From positions 1-64,000 of the forward strand of contig NZ_JAGMUK010000216.1 in assembly GCF_019049245.1 (NCBI RefSeq): a stretch of DNA of 64,000 bases. Direction: 5' to 3'. Source of the DNA: Streptomyces sp. AC555_RSS877 (GTDB lineage Bacteria; Actinomycetota; Actinomycetes; Streptomycetales; Streptomycetaceae). The translations under genes and the position numbers were made by a program. The notes beneath the pieces were generated by a model that was given only the letters and a program-made list of their open reading frames with translations, ran no database searches and was not told the DNA's origin. Below are positions 43,445 through 52,023 of this stretch, in pieces (the stretch's first letter is position 1; each line of letters begins with the position of its first letter).

Positions 43445-43807
43445 TCACATCGTGGCGCCCGCCATGGCGCGGCAGCTTGCCTCGCAGCGGCGACACGCCT
43501 CCGCGCAGCGCATCATCTGAGGATCGTCCGGCATGGACATACACGCCTCGGCGCACATGGCACACGCCTCGGCGCACATCGCGCACATCTGAGCCGACAT
43601 GGGCGAGCGGCGCATCATCATGTCCGCGCACATGCGGGTCGTCTCGGCGCAGTCCATGAGGGTGCGCATGATCTGCATCTGGGCCTGGCCGCCCATCTGC
43701 ATGCAGGAGCTCATGGTCTCCTCGCAGACGGTGTGGCAGGACATGCACGCCTCGACGCAATCCTGCATCTGCCTGCTCATCGCCGTGGTGGTTCCGGGCT
43801 GGGTCAT
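43445..43807 (-). CDS. Cysteine-rich four-helix-bundle copper-binding protein (DUF326/Csp-like)
   Basis: This 120-residue protein is very rich in Cys and Met (CVEACMSCHTVC, CMQMGGQAQMQ, MCAMCAEACAMCAEACMSM, CAEACRRCEASC). Spacing mostly of three or four residues places the cysteines along helices. This matches the Csp copper-storage and DUF326 family, whose four-helix bundles bind many Cu(I) ions inside the bundle. There is no signal peptide, so it is probably cytosolic (Csp3-like). ATG 43807 has AGGAGG just upstream. It is close to the copper island at 47-51.5 kb, though separated by acyl-CoA dehydrogenase and sugar-nucleotide dehydrogenase genes. Confidence 0.87.
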   Translation of the reverse strand: MTQPGTTTAMSRQMQDCVEACMSCHTVCEETMSSCMQMGGQAQMQIMRTLMDCAETTRMCADMMMRRSPMSAQMCAMCAEACAMCAEACMSMPDDPQMMRCAEACRRCEASCRAMAGATM

Positions 43808-43923
43808 GGCTCCTCCTGGGGTGCGGGAGCCCGGGGCGGGCCCCGTGCCCTTCCGTCCTACGCCTGTCCACCGGACCGCGCCATCGGGCGGGCGCGGAAA
43901 TTCCGCAGCGGGGGCCGCACGCG

Positions 43924-43960
43924 CGTCGCCCTCCGCCTCGATGGGAGGCGAAGGGCGACG
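43924..43960 (-). terminator. Hairpin terminator after acyl-CoA dehydrogenase
   Basis: CGTCGCCCTCCGCCTC (43924-43939) and GAGGCGAAGGGCGACG (43945-43960) form a 16-bp stem with one mismatch and a 5-nt loop. It lies about 22 bp past the acyl-CoA dehydrogenase stop. Confidence 0.78.
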
Positions 43961-43982
43961 GGGTACGGCGGACGGGCGGGCG

Positions 43983-45149
43983 TCAGGGCAGGTTGCGGGC
44001 CATGACGATCCGCTGGACCTGGTTCGTGCCCTCATAGATCTGGGTGATCTTCGCGTCGCGCATCATGCGCTCGACCGGGTAGTCACGGGTGTAGCCGTAC
44101 CCGCCCAGCAGCTGAACCGCGTCCGTGGTGACCTCCATCGCCACGTCCGACGCGAAGCACTTCGCCGCCGCGCCCTGGAAGGTGAGGTCCGCGTCGACGC
44201 GCTCGGACTTCGCCGCGGCCTGGTACGTCAGGGCACGGGCCGCCTCGATCTTCATGGCCATGTCGGCGAGCATGAACTGGATGCCCTGGAAGTCGGCGAT
44301 GGGCTTGCCGAACTGCTTGCGCTCCTGGACATAGCCCTTGGCGTAGTCGAGGGCGCCCTGGGCGATGCCGAGGGCCTGGGCGGCGATGGTGATGCGGGTG
44401 TGGTCGAGGGTCTTCATCGCCGTGGCGAAGCCGGTGCCCTCCTCGCCGATCATGCGGTCGGCGGGGATGCGGACGTTGTCGAGGTAGACCTCGCGCGTCG
44501 GGGAGCCCTTGATGCCGAGCTTCTTCTCCGGGGCGCCGAAGGAGACGCCCTCGTCGGACTTCTCGACCACGAAGGCGCTGATGCCCTTCGAGCGCTTGGT
44601 GGGATCGGTCACCGCCATGACCGTGTAGTACTCGCTCTCGCCCGCGTTGGTGATCCAGCGCTTCACGCCGTTCAGGACGTAGTGGTCGCCGTCGCGGACC
44701 GCCTTCGTCTTCATGCCGGCCGCGTCCGAGCCCGCGTCCGGCTCGGAGAGGGCGTACGAGAACATCGCGTCGCCCTTGGCGAGCGGGGTCATGTACTTCT
44801 TCTTCAGGTCCTCGGAGCCGGAGAGGATCACCGGGAGCGAGCCCAGCTTGTTCACGGCCGGGATCAGGGAGGAGGAGGCGCACACCCGCGCCACCTCCTC
44901 GATCACGATCACCGTGGCCAGCGCGTCCGCGCCCGCGCCGCCGTATTCCTCGGGTACGTGGATCGCGTGCAGGTCGCCGGCCACCAGGGCCTCCAGCGCC
45001 TCCCGGGGAAAGCGGGACTCCTCGTCCACCAATGCGGCGTACGGCAAGATCTTCGCCTCGGCCAGCGAACGGATCGCGTCACGGAGCATGTCGTGCTCCT
45101 CGGACGGGCGGTACAGGTCGAAGTCAGCCGATCCGGCCAAGGTGCTCAC
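43983..45149 (-). CDS. Acyl-CoA dehydrogenase
   Basis: This 388-residue FAD enzyme catalyses the alpha,beta-dehydrogenation of acyl-CoA in fatty-acid or branched-chain degradation. N-terminal helical, middle beta and C-terminal helical domains are all present. Visible motifs are YALSEPDAGSDAAGM (FAD/substrate), RWITNAGESEYYTVMA, QFGKPIADFQGIQFMLADMA and a C-terminal catalytic-Glu segment IYEGTNQVQRIVMARNL. This last placement is that of short/medium-chain and butyryl-type enzymes. It starts at 45149 (ATGAGCACCTTGGC context). It is divergent from the nucleotide-sugar dehydrogenase, with a strong hairpin behind it. Confidence 0.95.
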   Translation of the reverse strand: MSTLAGSADFDLYRPSEEHDMLRDAIRSLAEAKILPYAALVDEESRFPREALEALVAGDLHAIHVPEEYGGAGADALATVIVIEEVARVCASSSLIPAVNKLGSLPVILSGSEDLKKKYMTPLAKGDAMFSYALSEPDAGSDAAGMKTKAVRDGDHYVLNGVKRWITNAGESEYYTVMAVTDPTKRSKGISAFVVEKSDEGVSFGAPEKKLGIKGSPTREVYLDNVRIPADRMIGEEGTGFATAMKTLDHTRITIAAQALGIAQGALDYAKGYVQERKQFGKPIADFQGIQFMLADMAMKIEAARALTYQAAAKSERVDADLTFQGAAAKCFASDVAMEVTTDAVQLLGGYGYTRDYPVERMMRDAKITQIYEGTNQVQRIVMARNLP

Positions 45150-45339
45150 GCTCCAAAAAACGCTGCGGTGCTGGCGCTAATTACCGTTAAGTAACTCAAA
45201 TTTTAAGGGCCCGCCCACCGGAGTGATACGTGAGCTTGGCGACAAGGGGAAAGTTGCCCGCCGAGAGGCCGTGCCATGCCCCGACTATGCTCTTCCCGCG
45301 CACCCGACGCACCCCCCGGCCGTCCCCCTGGAGCACCAC

Positions 45340-46683
45340 ATGAGCCTCAAGATCACCGTGATCGGCACCGGCTATCTCGGCGCCACGCACGCCGCCGCCA
45401 TGGCCGAACTGGGGTTCGAGGTGCTGGGGCTGGACGTCGTACCGGAGAAGATCGAGAAACTCCAGCGGGGCGAGGTCCCGATGTACGAGCCGGGGCTGGA
45501 GGATCTGCTGCGCAAGCACGTCGCCGGGATCGAGGGGTCCAGCGGGCGGCTACGGTTCACCATGGACTTCGCCGAGGTGGCGGCGTTCGGCGACATCCAC
45601 TTCGTCTGCGTGAACACTCCGCAGCGGCACGGCGAGTACGCCGCCGACATGTCGTACGTGGAATCCGCCATCGCCTCGCTCGCACCGCATCTCACCGGTC
45701 CCGCGCTGGTCGTCGGCAAGTCGACCGTCCCGGTCGGTTCCGCCGACCGGCTGGCCCGCTACCTGGCCGAGAACTCCCCGGCCGGCGAGGACGCCGAGCT
45801 GGCCTGGAACCCGGAGTTCCTTCGCGAGGGCTTCGCCGTGCAGGACACGCTGCACCCGGACCGGATCGTGGCGGGCGTGCGCAGCGAGCGGGCGGAGAAG
45901 CTGATGCGCGAGGTGTACGCGACGCCGCTCTCCGACGGCACGCCCTTCGTGGTCACCGACTTCCCGACCGCCGAGCTGGTGAAGACGTCCGCGAACTCCT
46001 TCCTGGCCACCAAGATCTCCTTCATCAACGCGATGGCGGAGGTGTGCGAGGCCGCCGACGGCGACGTCGCCAAGCTGGCCGAGGCGATCGGGTACGACGA
46101 CCGGATCGGGAAGAAGTTCCTGCGGGCGGGCATCGGGTTCGGCGGCGGGTGTCTGCCGAAGGACATCCGCGCCTTCATGGCCCGCGCCGGTGAGCTGGGC
46201 GCCGACCAGGCGCTGACCTTCCTGCGCGAGATCGACTCGATCAACATGCGCCAGCGCGGGCAGATGGTGGAGCTGACCCGGCAGGCGCTGGGCGGCGGCT
46301 CCTTCCTGGGCAAGCGGGTCGCCGTGCTCGGCGCCACCTTCAAGCCCGACTCGGACGACGTCCGGGACTCGCCCGCGCTGAACGTCGCCGGGCAGATCCA
46401 CCTCCAGGGCGGCCAGGTCACGGTGTACGACCCGAAGGGCATGGGCAACGCCCGCCGGCTCTTCCCGACCCTCGGGTACGCCGACTCGGCCGTCGACGCC
46501 GTGCGCGGCGCCGATGTCGTCCTCCACCTCACCGAGTGGCGCGAGTTCCGCGAGCTGGACCCGGCGGCGCTCGGCGAGGTCGCGACGGACCGGGTGATCC
46601 TGGACGGGCGCAACGCGCTCGACCCCGAGGTGTGGCGGCGGGCCGGGTGGCGGTACCGGGCGATGGGCCGGCCGACCGCCTGA
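45340..46683 (+). CDS. UDP-glucose/GDP-mannose dehydrogenase family protein
   Basis: This 447-residue NAD-dependent enzyme oxidises a nucleotide sugar to its uronic acid, most likely UDP-glucose to UDP-glucuronate. The N-terminal Rossmann domain begins ITVIGTGYLGATHAAAMAEL. The central helix and catalytic cysteine are in GIGFGGGCLPKDIRAF, with KSTVPVGSADRLA and AFKPDSDD-like VLGATFKPDSDDVRDSPAL in the C-terminal domain. Similar enzymes act on GDP-mannose, so the substrate is open; the GDP-mannose genes in this window keep that option. ATG 45340 begins the Rossmann strand directly. Probably supplies precursors to surface glycans attached by LCP proteins. Confidence 0.92.
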   Translation: MSLKITVIGTGYLGATHAAAMAELGFEVLGLDVVPEKIEKLQRGEVPMYEPGLEDLLRKHVAGIEGSSGRLRFTMDFAEVAAFGDIHFVCVNTPQRHGEYAADMSYVESAIASLAPHLTGPALVVGKSTVPVGSADRLARYLAENSPAGEDAELAWNPEFLREGFAVQDTLHPDRIVAGVRSERAEKLMREVYATPLSDGTPFVVTDFPTAELVKTSANSFLATKISFINAMAEVCEAADGDVAKLAEAIGYDDRIGKKFLRAGIGFGGGCLPKDIRAFMARAGELGADQALTFLREIDSINMRQRGQMVELTRQALGGGSFLGKRVAVLGATFKPDSDDVRDSPALNVAGQIHLQGGQVTVYDPKGMGNARRLFPTLGYADSAVDAVRGADVVLHLTEWREFRELDPAALGEVATDRVILDGRNALDPEVWRRAGWRYRAMGRPTA

Positions 46684-47102
46684 AAGGAATTCGGGCCCCG
46701 AAAGGCCGGTTCCATGAATTCCGGACGGGTTCGATGAAACTCCGGGAATTCCCACAGGATCGGTGAAGGACCGGCTGCAATTACGGTGATTTTCTGGAGG
46801 ACCGTCGCGGGAAACCCCGTCCACGGCCCCGCACCGACCCCCGCCCGGACCATGTCCCACATGGTGTGCACGCTTTCCGAGGGCCGCATATGCCCGTCGT
46901 CCCCGAAATCCTCAACACGAGTTCGATTCCCTTTCGAGCACCATGCGGAATTGACCGTTCTCACACAGGGGGCCCCTGTGAAAGAGAGGTAAGCAACGGC
47001 GGCTTAACAAACGCGTAGCCAAGCGGAATTTACGTTCCACTCCACTGGTCGTCATTCGCCACACCTTCCATTGGCTTGACCAGACCATGCCAGGAGTGAT
47101 TC
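46684..47102. other. 419-bp intergenic region with palindromes, no gene seen
   Basis: This stretch is less GC-rich than its neighbours. GGAATTC (46686-46692) and GAATTCC (46716-46722) face each other across 23 nt, and the palindrome GGGAATTCCC follows near 46745-46754. The pair may form a terminator for the dehydrogenase gene. Short ORFs on both strands lack ribosome sites or recognisable products. The promoter for the copper island should lie at the right end. Confidence 0.45.
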
Positions 47103-47771
47103 ATGCCCTTGTTCCGCAGGGTGGAGTGGCCACGCGACCATCGCGACGAAGTGGTGGCGGGCGCGCTCGTCGGCGCCGTGGTGATCGTGCTGGGATACGC
47201 CTCGGGCATCGGTGCCCCCTCCGGAACCGCCGAGGCCGCCGTTCCCCCCACCTCGCCACCCGCGGCCACGGCCCCGGCGAGCCCTGTCGCTCCGGGCGGC
47301 TCCGGCGCGCAGGACACCGGCACCGGCTCGGGCGGCGGATTCGGTACGGGTGAGCTGCCGTCGCACGGCAGCGTCGGCGGGGTCGGCCCAGGCACCGGCT
47401 ACGGCACCGGCGGCCAGGGCGGTTACACCGGCGGCGGCACGGGCGATTCCGGCCACTCCGGTCACGAGACCTCGCCGCCCCCCGGGAGCACCACCCCCAC
47501 CCCCACGCCCACCCTGTCGCCGACCGTCCCCGACGCCGGCACCTGCCAGGACGGCGAGGTCACCCTCGTACGGCCGCTCCTCGACGGACTCTCCGAGCCC
47601 CTGTTCGGCATCCTGAACGGCAGCGGCAGCATCGACACCGGCACCGGCACCGGCACCGGCACCGAGGAAACGCCCGAGCCGCAGCCCTCTCCCTGTGTCG
47701 GGCTCGCCCCCGTCTCCGTCACCGGGCTTCTCGGCATCAGCGCCTCCCCGCTGCCGGAGGCGACCCCGTGA
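47103..47771 (+). CDS. Small membrane-anchored Gly/Pro/Thr-rich surface protein, unknown function
   Basis: I do not recognise this 222-residue protein. It has a short charged cytoplasmic start (MPLFRRVEWPRDHRDE), one membrane helix or signal anchor (about 18-40, VVAGALVGAVVIVLGYASG) and then a Gly/Thr/Pro/Ser-rich extracytoplasmic stretch. The C-terminal part has two cysteines (TCQDGEVTLVRPLLDGL and PSPCVGLAPV) and a hydrophobic, regular segment PLFGILNGSG. It overlaps the CopC-CopD gene by 4 bp (GTGA), so it belongs to the copper operon, perhaps as a surface copper-handling or assembly partner. GGAG lies upstream of the ATG. Confidence 0.75.
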   Translation: MPLFRRVEWPRDHRDEVVAGALVGAVVIVLGYASGIGAPSGTAEAAVPPTSPPAATAPASPVAPGGSGAQDTGTGSGGGFGTGELPSHGSVGGVGPGTGYGTGGQGGYTGGGTGDSGHSGHETSPPPGSTTPTPTPTLSPTVPDAGTCQDGEVTLVRPLLDGLSEPLFGILNGSGSIDTGTGTGTGTEETPEPQPSPCVGLAPVSVTGLLGISASPLPEATP

Positions 47772-49105
47772 CCCGGAACCTCCGCCGCGCCCTGCTCCTG
47801 CTCGTCCTCACCCCGCTCCTGTACGCCCTGGCCGGCGCGCCCCAGGCGGCCTCCGCCCACACCGACCTGGTCGCCTCCTCCCCCAAGGACGGCGCCGAAC
47901 TCGCCGAGGCACCCGGCCACCTCACCCTCACCTTCGACGAGCCCGTCGACCTCGCCGACGTGCGCGTGCTGACCATCGACGGCAACCGGCTTCCGGTGTC
48001 CCGGACCCCGGGCGCGGGTACCGACAGCGTGCAGGTCGCCCTCGCCGCCCCGGCGGGAGGCCGGCTCGCGGTCGTCTGGTCGGTGGTCGACGAGGAGGAC
48101 GGGCACGCCTCCTCCGGCCGGATCGCCTTCGGCGTCGGCGCACAGCCGGTGGCCGCCGAAGCCGGTGACGAGGCCGCGTCCCCCGCTCCCGCACCGTCCC
48201 CCTCGGTCCGCAAGGGCCTCGTCGCCGTCCGATGGGCCGGCTACCTGTCACTGGCGCTGTTCGTCGGCGGGCTGGCCTTCGTCACCCTGCTGTGGCCGCG
48301 CGGCGCGCACGAGCCACGGGCCCGGGCACTGCTCACGCTCGCCTGGACGGGCGGCATGCTGACGACGGTCGCCGCCGTCGGCCTGCAGGGCGCGTACACC
48401 GCGCTCGGCGGCCTGCGGGACGCGCTGCGCCCGGCGGCGTACGCCGACGTGCTGGCCACCGAACCCGGCGTGGTGCTCGCCGCGCGCGGCCTGCTGTGGG
48501 TGCTGGCGGCCGTGGTGCTGGGCGCGCTGATGCAGGGCGGTCCGGGCACCTCCCGCTCCCCCGGCTGGCGGGTGGGCGCCCTCGCGGTGACGTTCGGGCT
48601 GCTGCGGACGACCGGCATGGCGGGCCACAACTCCGACGGCAGCGAGCCCACCTGGGGCGCCGTCGCCGACTTCGTCCATCTGCTCGGCGCCTCGCTGTGG
48701 ATCGGCGGGCTCACCATGCTCACCCTGGCCGTGCTGCCGCGCCGGCGGGTCGGTGAGCTGGCCGCGGTGCTGCCGGGCTACTCGCGGCTCGCGGCCGTGA
48801 GCGTCACGGGCATCGTCGCCGCGGGGCTGGTGCTCACCTGGCAGGTGGTGGGGTCGTACGACGCCCTGCTGCACAGCTCGTACGGACACCTCCTGCTCAT
48901 CAAGACGGCCGTCCTCGCCACCGTCCTCCTCGCCGCGTACGCCAGCCGTCAATGGGTGCGTACGCGCCTCGATCTCGCCGTGCTGTTGCGCGGTGACGCC
49001 GCGACCGTGCGGCCCTTCGGTTACTCGGTCGCGGCCGAGACGGGGCTCGTCCTCGTCGTGCTCGTCGTGACGAGTCTGCTGGTCACGGCCGACCCCGGCC
49101 GCTGA
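47768..49105 (+). CDS. CopC-CopD fusion copper transport/resistance protein
   Basis: This 445-residue protein combines a signal peptide, an extracytoplasmic CopC domain and a polytopic CopD domain. After the Ala-rich signal (cleavage before HTDLVASSPKDGAEL) the mature protein starts with the copper-binding histidine typical of CopC. The CopC fold runs to about residue 120 with LTFDEPVDLADVRVL and VVDEEDGHASSGRIAFGV. From about 155 there are about eight membrane helices, including motifs MAGHNSDGSEPTWGAVADFV and HLLGASLWIGGLTMLTL. The family imports or buffers copper for cuproenzymes. It is coupled to the preceding gene by a GTGA overlap; the cupredoxin gene starts 28 bp later. Confidence 0.92.
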   Translation: MTRNLRRALLLLVLTPLLYALAGAPQAASAHTDLVASSPKDGAELAEAPGHLTLTFDEPVDLADVRVLTIDGNRLPVSRTPGAGTDSVQVALAAPAGGRLAVVWSVVDEEDGHASSGRIAFGVGAQPVAAEAGDEAASPAPAPSPSVRKGLVAVRWAGYLSLALFVGGLAFVTLLWPRGAHEPRARALLTLAWTGGMLTTVAAVGLQGAYTALGGLRDALRPAAYADVLATEPGVVLAARGLLWVLAAVVLGALMQGGPGTSRSPGWRVGALAVTFGLLRTTGMAGHNSDGSEPTWGAVADFVHLLGASLWIGGLTMLTLAVLPRRRVGELAAVLPGYSRLAAVSVTGIVAAGLVLTWQVVGSYDALLHSSYGHLLLIKTAVLATVLLAAYASRQWVRTRLDLAVLLRGDAATVRPFGYSVAAETGLVLVVLVVTSLLVTADPGR

Positions 49106-49132
49106 ACTTCCCCCATGCACAAAGGAGTCGAA

Positions 49133-50116
49133 GTGAAAGAGAGCAACAACACCGGTGAGCGGCGGCGCAGGCCGCCGGCCGGGAACCGGGGCCTGCTGGT
49201 CGCCGGACTCGGCGCGGCGCTGGCCGCCGTGCTCAGTCTCGGGCTGCTGAACGCGGCCTCGGGTTCCACTGGCTCCTCGGAGCAGGCCGCGGGCGCGGCT
49301 CAGGCGCCCGCTGCCGCCGCCGAGGCGCAGCCCGTGGCGGCCGCCAAGGCCGACTACCAGGTCGACATCATGGGCAACAAGTTCGGCGACGGGAAGCAAC
49401 TCGTCGTCGAGGTCGGCCAGACGGTCCAGTGGACCAACCACGACAGCGTGCCGCACACGGTCACCACCACCAAGGCCCCGGTGAAGTTCGACTCCGGGAC
49501 GCTGGAGCAGGGCGACTCGTGGTCCTACACCTTCACCAAGGCGGGGACGTACGAGTACTACTGCGCGGTGCACCCGGACATGGTGGCGTCCGTGAAGGTC
49601 GTCGCCGGCGACGGCGGCGGGTCGACACCGGCCCCCACGCCCACGCCGACCCCCACGGCCCCGCCCACGACCGGCCCCACACCCACGACGCCGCCGACCG
49701 CCACACCTACTCCCACTCCCACTCCCACAGGCGGCTCCGGCGGCGGCTCGGGTGACGACGAGCAGTGCGCCAGCGTCCAGAACGTGCTGCTGCCGATCCT
49801 CCAGCACCTCTACGTGGCGCACCTGGAGCGGTCGCCGGGCGAGCAGGTGCAGGACGCGCTCGCGCTCGACTCGTACCTCAAGATGCACACGGTGTGGGTG
49901 GAGAGCATCCTCAAGCCGGCCCTCGAAGGCGGCGGCTCGGTGCTCGACGACACGCTCGGCGTGCTGCTGAACCACGTCAACAAGGCGCACCTGGAGGAAT
50001 CGCTCGGACAGCAGGTCACCGACCTGCTCGATGTCGACAGCTACGTGAAGATGCACACCGTCTGGGCCGGGCAGATGCTCACGCCCACCACGGACTTCCT
50101 CACCACCAGCTGCTGA
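49133..50116 (+). CDS. Secreted cupredoxin with duplicated C-terminal helical domain
   Basis: This exported copper protein has 327 residues: a basic N-terminus, signal or anchor helix (about 22-42) and plastocyanin-like domain (about 70-165). Its type I copper ligands are visible: His in SVPHTV, then Cys, His and Met in YYCAVHPDM. A Pro/Thr linker (PTPTPT) leads to two related C-terminal segments (about 212-268 and 273-327). Both contain HLxxSxGxQVxDxLxxDSYxKMHTVW. I do not know this repeated domain. GTG 49133 is preferred over ATG 49115 because AAAGGAG lies between them at proper spacing. Probable electron-transfer or copper-sequestering role at the surface. Confidence 0.85.
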   Translation: MKESNNTGERRRRPPAGNRGLLVAGLGAALAAVLSLGLLNAASGSTGSSEQAAGAAQAPAAAAEAQPVAAAKADYQVDIMGNKFGDGKQLVVEVGQTVQWTNHDSVPHTVTTTKAPVKFDSGTLEQGDSWSYTFTKAGTYEYYCAVHPDMVASVKVVAGDGGGSTPAPTPTPTPTAPPTTGPTPTTPPTATPTPTPTPTGGSGGGSGDDEQCASVQNVLLPILQHLYVAHLERSPGEQVQDALALDSYLKMHTVWVESILKPALEGGGSVLDDTLGVLLNHVNKAHLEESLGQQVTDLLDVDSYVKMHTVWAGQMLTPTTDFLTTSC

Positions 50117-50229
50117 CGATCCGTGACACGGGGACGCCGCTCCGGCCGGGGCTCAGCCGGCCGGAGCGGCGCCCTCCCATTCTCCACGCCTTCACCACGC
50201 TTCGGGAACCGCTTTCCAAGGAGTCCGGG

Positions 50230-50763
50230 ATGACGACCGTCACCCTGCCCACCGTCCCTCCCCCGCCGGAAGCCCGCGCCGGCACCGGCCGGCTGCTGCC
50301 CCTGCCCGGCCGGTACACGGTCGCCCCCGGCCGCTCACTCGTCGAACTCACCGCCTGGTACGGCCCGTTGCCGACCCGACGTCGTCGTGTCCCGCTCACC
50401 GGGGCCTCCCTCACCGTGTCCGACCCCCGGTCCGGCATCGACCCGCAGACCGTCTTCACCGAAGCCGACACCCCCCTCTTCCGCTTCGGGTTCGACGGCC
50501 CGCACCTCAAGGCCGCGTTCGCCTCGGAACGGGTCGACGAGTCCGACGGCCGTCTCCAGGTCACCGGCGACCTCGACCTCGACGGCGTCGCCTTCCCCGT
50601 CCTGCTGCGGCTGCGCGTGGTCGAGCGGGCCGACGACCGGCTGCTCACCGTGGGCACCGCCCGGCTGCCGTACCGGCTGCTGCGCCGGGCCACCGGCTTC
50701 CGGCTGCCGTGGCGGCTGCCGGCCACCCGGCTGCGGCTGCTCGTCGCGGCGGAGTTCGCGTGA
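50230..50763 (+). CDS. YceI-like domain protein
   Basis: This soluble protein has 177 residues. It resembles the YceI family of lipid-binding beta-barrels: GRYTVAPGRSLVELTAWYG near the N-terminus and LQVTGDLDLDGVAFPVLLRL centrally. An Arg-rich end (RLPYRLLRRATGFRLPWRLP) follows. No export signal is evident, unlike many periplasmic YceI proteins. AAGGAG sits 9 nt before the ATG. It overlaps the following cupredoxin gene (GTGA), so it belongs to the copper island operon. The family match is by pattern, and ligand and function are unknown. Confidence 0.6.
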   Translation: MTTVTLPTVPPPPEARAGTGRLLPLPGRYTVAPGRSLVELTAWYGPLPTRRRRVPLTGASLTVSDPRSGIDPQTVFTEADTPLFRFGFDGPHLKAAFASERVDESDGRLQVTGDLDLDGVAFPVLLRLRVVERADDRLLTVGTARLPYRLLRRATGFRLPWRLPATRLRLLVAAEFA

Positions 50764-51521
50764 GGGCGGCCCGGCTCATGACACGGCGTACGGCCCGCGG
50801 TGCCGCCGCGTCCGCCGCCCTCGCCCTCCTCGCCCTGCCGCTGCTGCCGTCCGGGCAGGCGTCGGCGGCCTCGTACAGCGTGGCGATGAAGGGGTACGCC
50901 TTCTCGCCCGCGGCCCTGAGCGTCCCCGTCGGGTCCACGGTGACCTGGACCAACCAGGACACGGCACCGCACGACGTGAAGACCACCTCGGGCCCGGTCT
51001 CGATCCACTCGCCCATGCTGAACAAGGGGCAGAGCTGGAGCTTCACCTTCGGCACGCCAGGGTCCTACGGCTACTACTGCACGGTCCATCCGGACATGAC
51101 AGCCCGGATCACGGTCAGGGCGGCGGCACCAGCGACGACGGCCGCGCCCACGCACGACCACTCGGAGTCATCCGGCTCATCCGGCTCATCCGGTACGTCG
51201 GGTTCCTCGGGTTCCTCGGCGGGTCACGCGGAGCACGAGGCGTCCTCACCCAGCCGTACGACGGCGGGCGGCAAGACGCCGACGATGAGCATGCCGGCGT
51301 CGTCGCCGGCGTCCACCGCCCCGGGGGCGGCCGTACCGCAGGCACCCACGTCACCGCAGCCGGGACAGCTGGCCCAGCCCCAGGCCGCCGCCTCCTCGGT
51401 CCGCCCGCTCGACCCGCTGCTCGTGCTGGCCGGCATCGTCGCCGGCGTCGCCGTGCTGTGTCTGCTGGTCGTCGGGTCCCGGGCGGCGGTGCCCCGGGGT
51501 GAGGAGGAGGCGGGGGCGTAG
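50760..51521 (+). CDS. Membrane-anchored cupredoxin
   Basis: This 253-residue protein has a signal peptide (about 8-38) and a plastocyanin/amicyanin-type domain (about 40-120). Its copper ligands are recognisable: His in TAPHDV and Cys, His, Met in YYCTVHPDM. A long Ser/Gly/Thr/Pro region carries several His and Met residues. A C-terminal membrane helix (about 220-242, LLVLAGIVAGVAVLCLLVVG) with a short cytoplasmic tail ends it. The GTG overlapping the YceI-like stop has GGAG upstream; ATG 50778 in frame is also possible. The His/Met-rich linker could bind extra copper. Likely passes electrons or copper to a partner, which is not identified here. Confidence 0.87.
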   Translation: MRAARLMTRRTARGAAASAALALLALPLLPSGQASAASYSVAMKGYAFSPAALSVPVGSTVTWTNQDTAPHDVKTTSGPVSIHSPMLNKGQSWSFTFGTPGSYGYYCTVHPDMTARITVRAAAPATTAAPTHDHSESSGSSGSSGTSGSSGSSAGHAEHEASSPSRTTAGGKTPTMSMPASSPASTAPGAAVPQAPTSPQPGQLAQPQAAASSVRPLDPLLVLAGIVAGVAVLCLLVVGSRAAVPRGEEEAGA

Positions 51522-51522
51522 G

Positions 51523-52014
51523 TCAGTCCTTGGCCCGGTAGCGGCGCATCTTCGCGCGGGCCCCGCACACCTGCATCGAACACCAGCGGCCCCGGCCGGC
51601 CGGGCTGCGGTCGTAGTACGCCCAGTGGCAGTCGGCGGCCTCACAGGCCTTCAGCCGGGTCCAGGTGCCCTCGACGAGGGCGTGGGCGACGGCTGCCGCG
51701 ACCCGTGAGAGCAGCGGGCCCTCGTCGGCCGGGGCGAGGGCGGCGGAGCCGTCGCCCTCGTCGACCGTCACCACCAGGGGCGCCCGCGCGAGCAGCTCGC
51801 CCAGCGGGGTCACCGTGCGGTGCGGCGGGTGGCCCGCGTGGGCGAGCAGGGCCGCGCGCAGGGACTCGCGCAGTTCGCGGGCGGCGGGGAGACCGTCCTC
51901 CGGCAGCCCGAATTCCGCCCCGCCCAGCGAGTCGACGCCCGACTCGATGTCCAGTGTGTTGACCAGGGACTGGATCAGGGCCAGACCCCCGGGCGCGGGG
52001 GATCTCTCACTCAT
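51523..52014 (-). CDS. CGNR zinc-finger transcriptional regulator (ABATE domain)
   Basis: This 163-residue DNA-binding protein has an N-terminal ABATE/ligand-sensing region (about 1-105, starting LALIQSLVNTLDIE). The C-terminal CGNR zinc finger (about 118-160) has CEAADCHWAYYD, SPAGRGRWCSMQVCGARAK and MRRYRAK. The diagnostic CGNR tetrad is CGAR here. These proteins are regulators, often of divergently placed genes. It is divergent from two VOC genes across a 106-bp gap packed with GTAAC/GTTAC palindromes that probably form its operator. It may respond to whatever small molecule the VOC proteins bind. Convergent with the copper island, just 1 bp apart. Confidence 0.88.
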   Translation of the reverse strand: MSERSPAPGGLALIQSLVNTLDIESGVDSLGGAEFGLPEDGLPAARELRESLRAALLAHAGHPPHRTVTPLGELLARAPLVVTVDEGDGSAALAPADEGPLLSRVAAAVAHALVEGTWTRLKACEAADCHWAYYDRSPAGRGRWCSMQVCGARAKMRRYRAKD

Positions 52015-52023
52015 GCCAGCGAC

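Noticed and set aside
46684..47102. Small genes on either strand in the gap before the copper island
   Set aside because: Short frames lack ribosome sites, use atypical composition and have no recognisable products.
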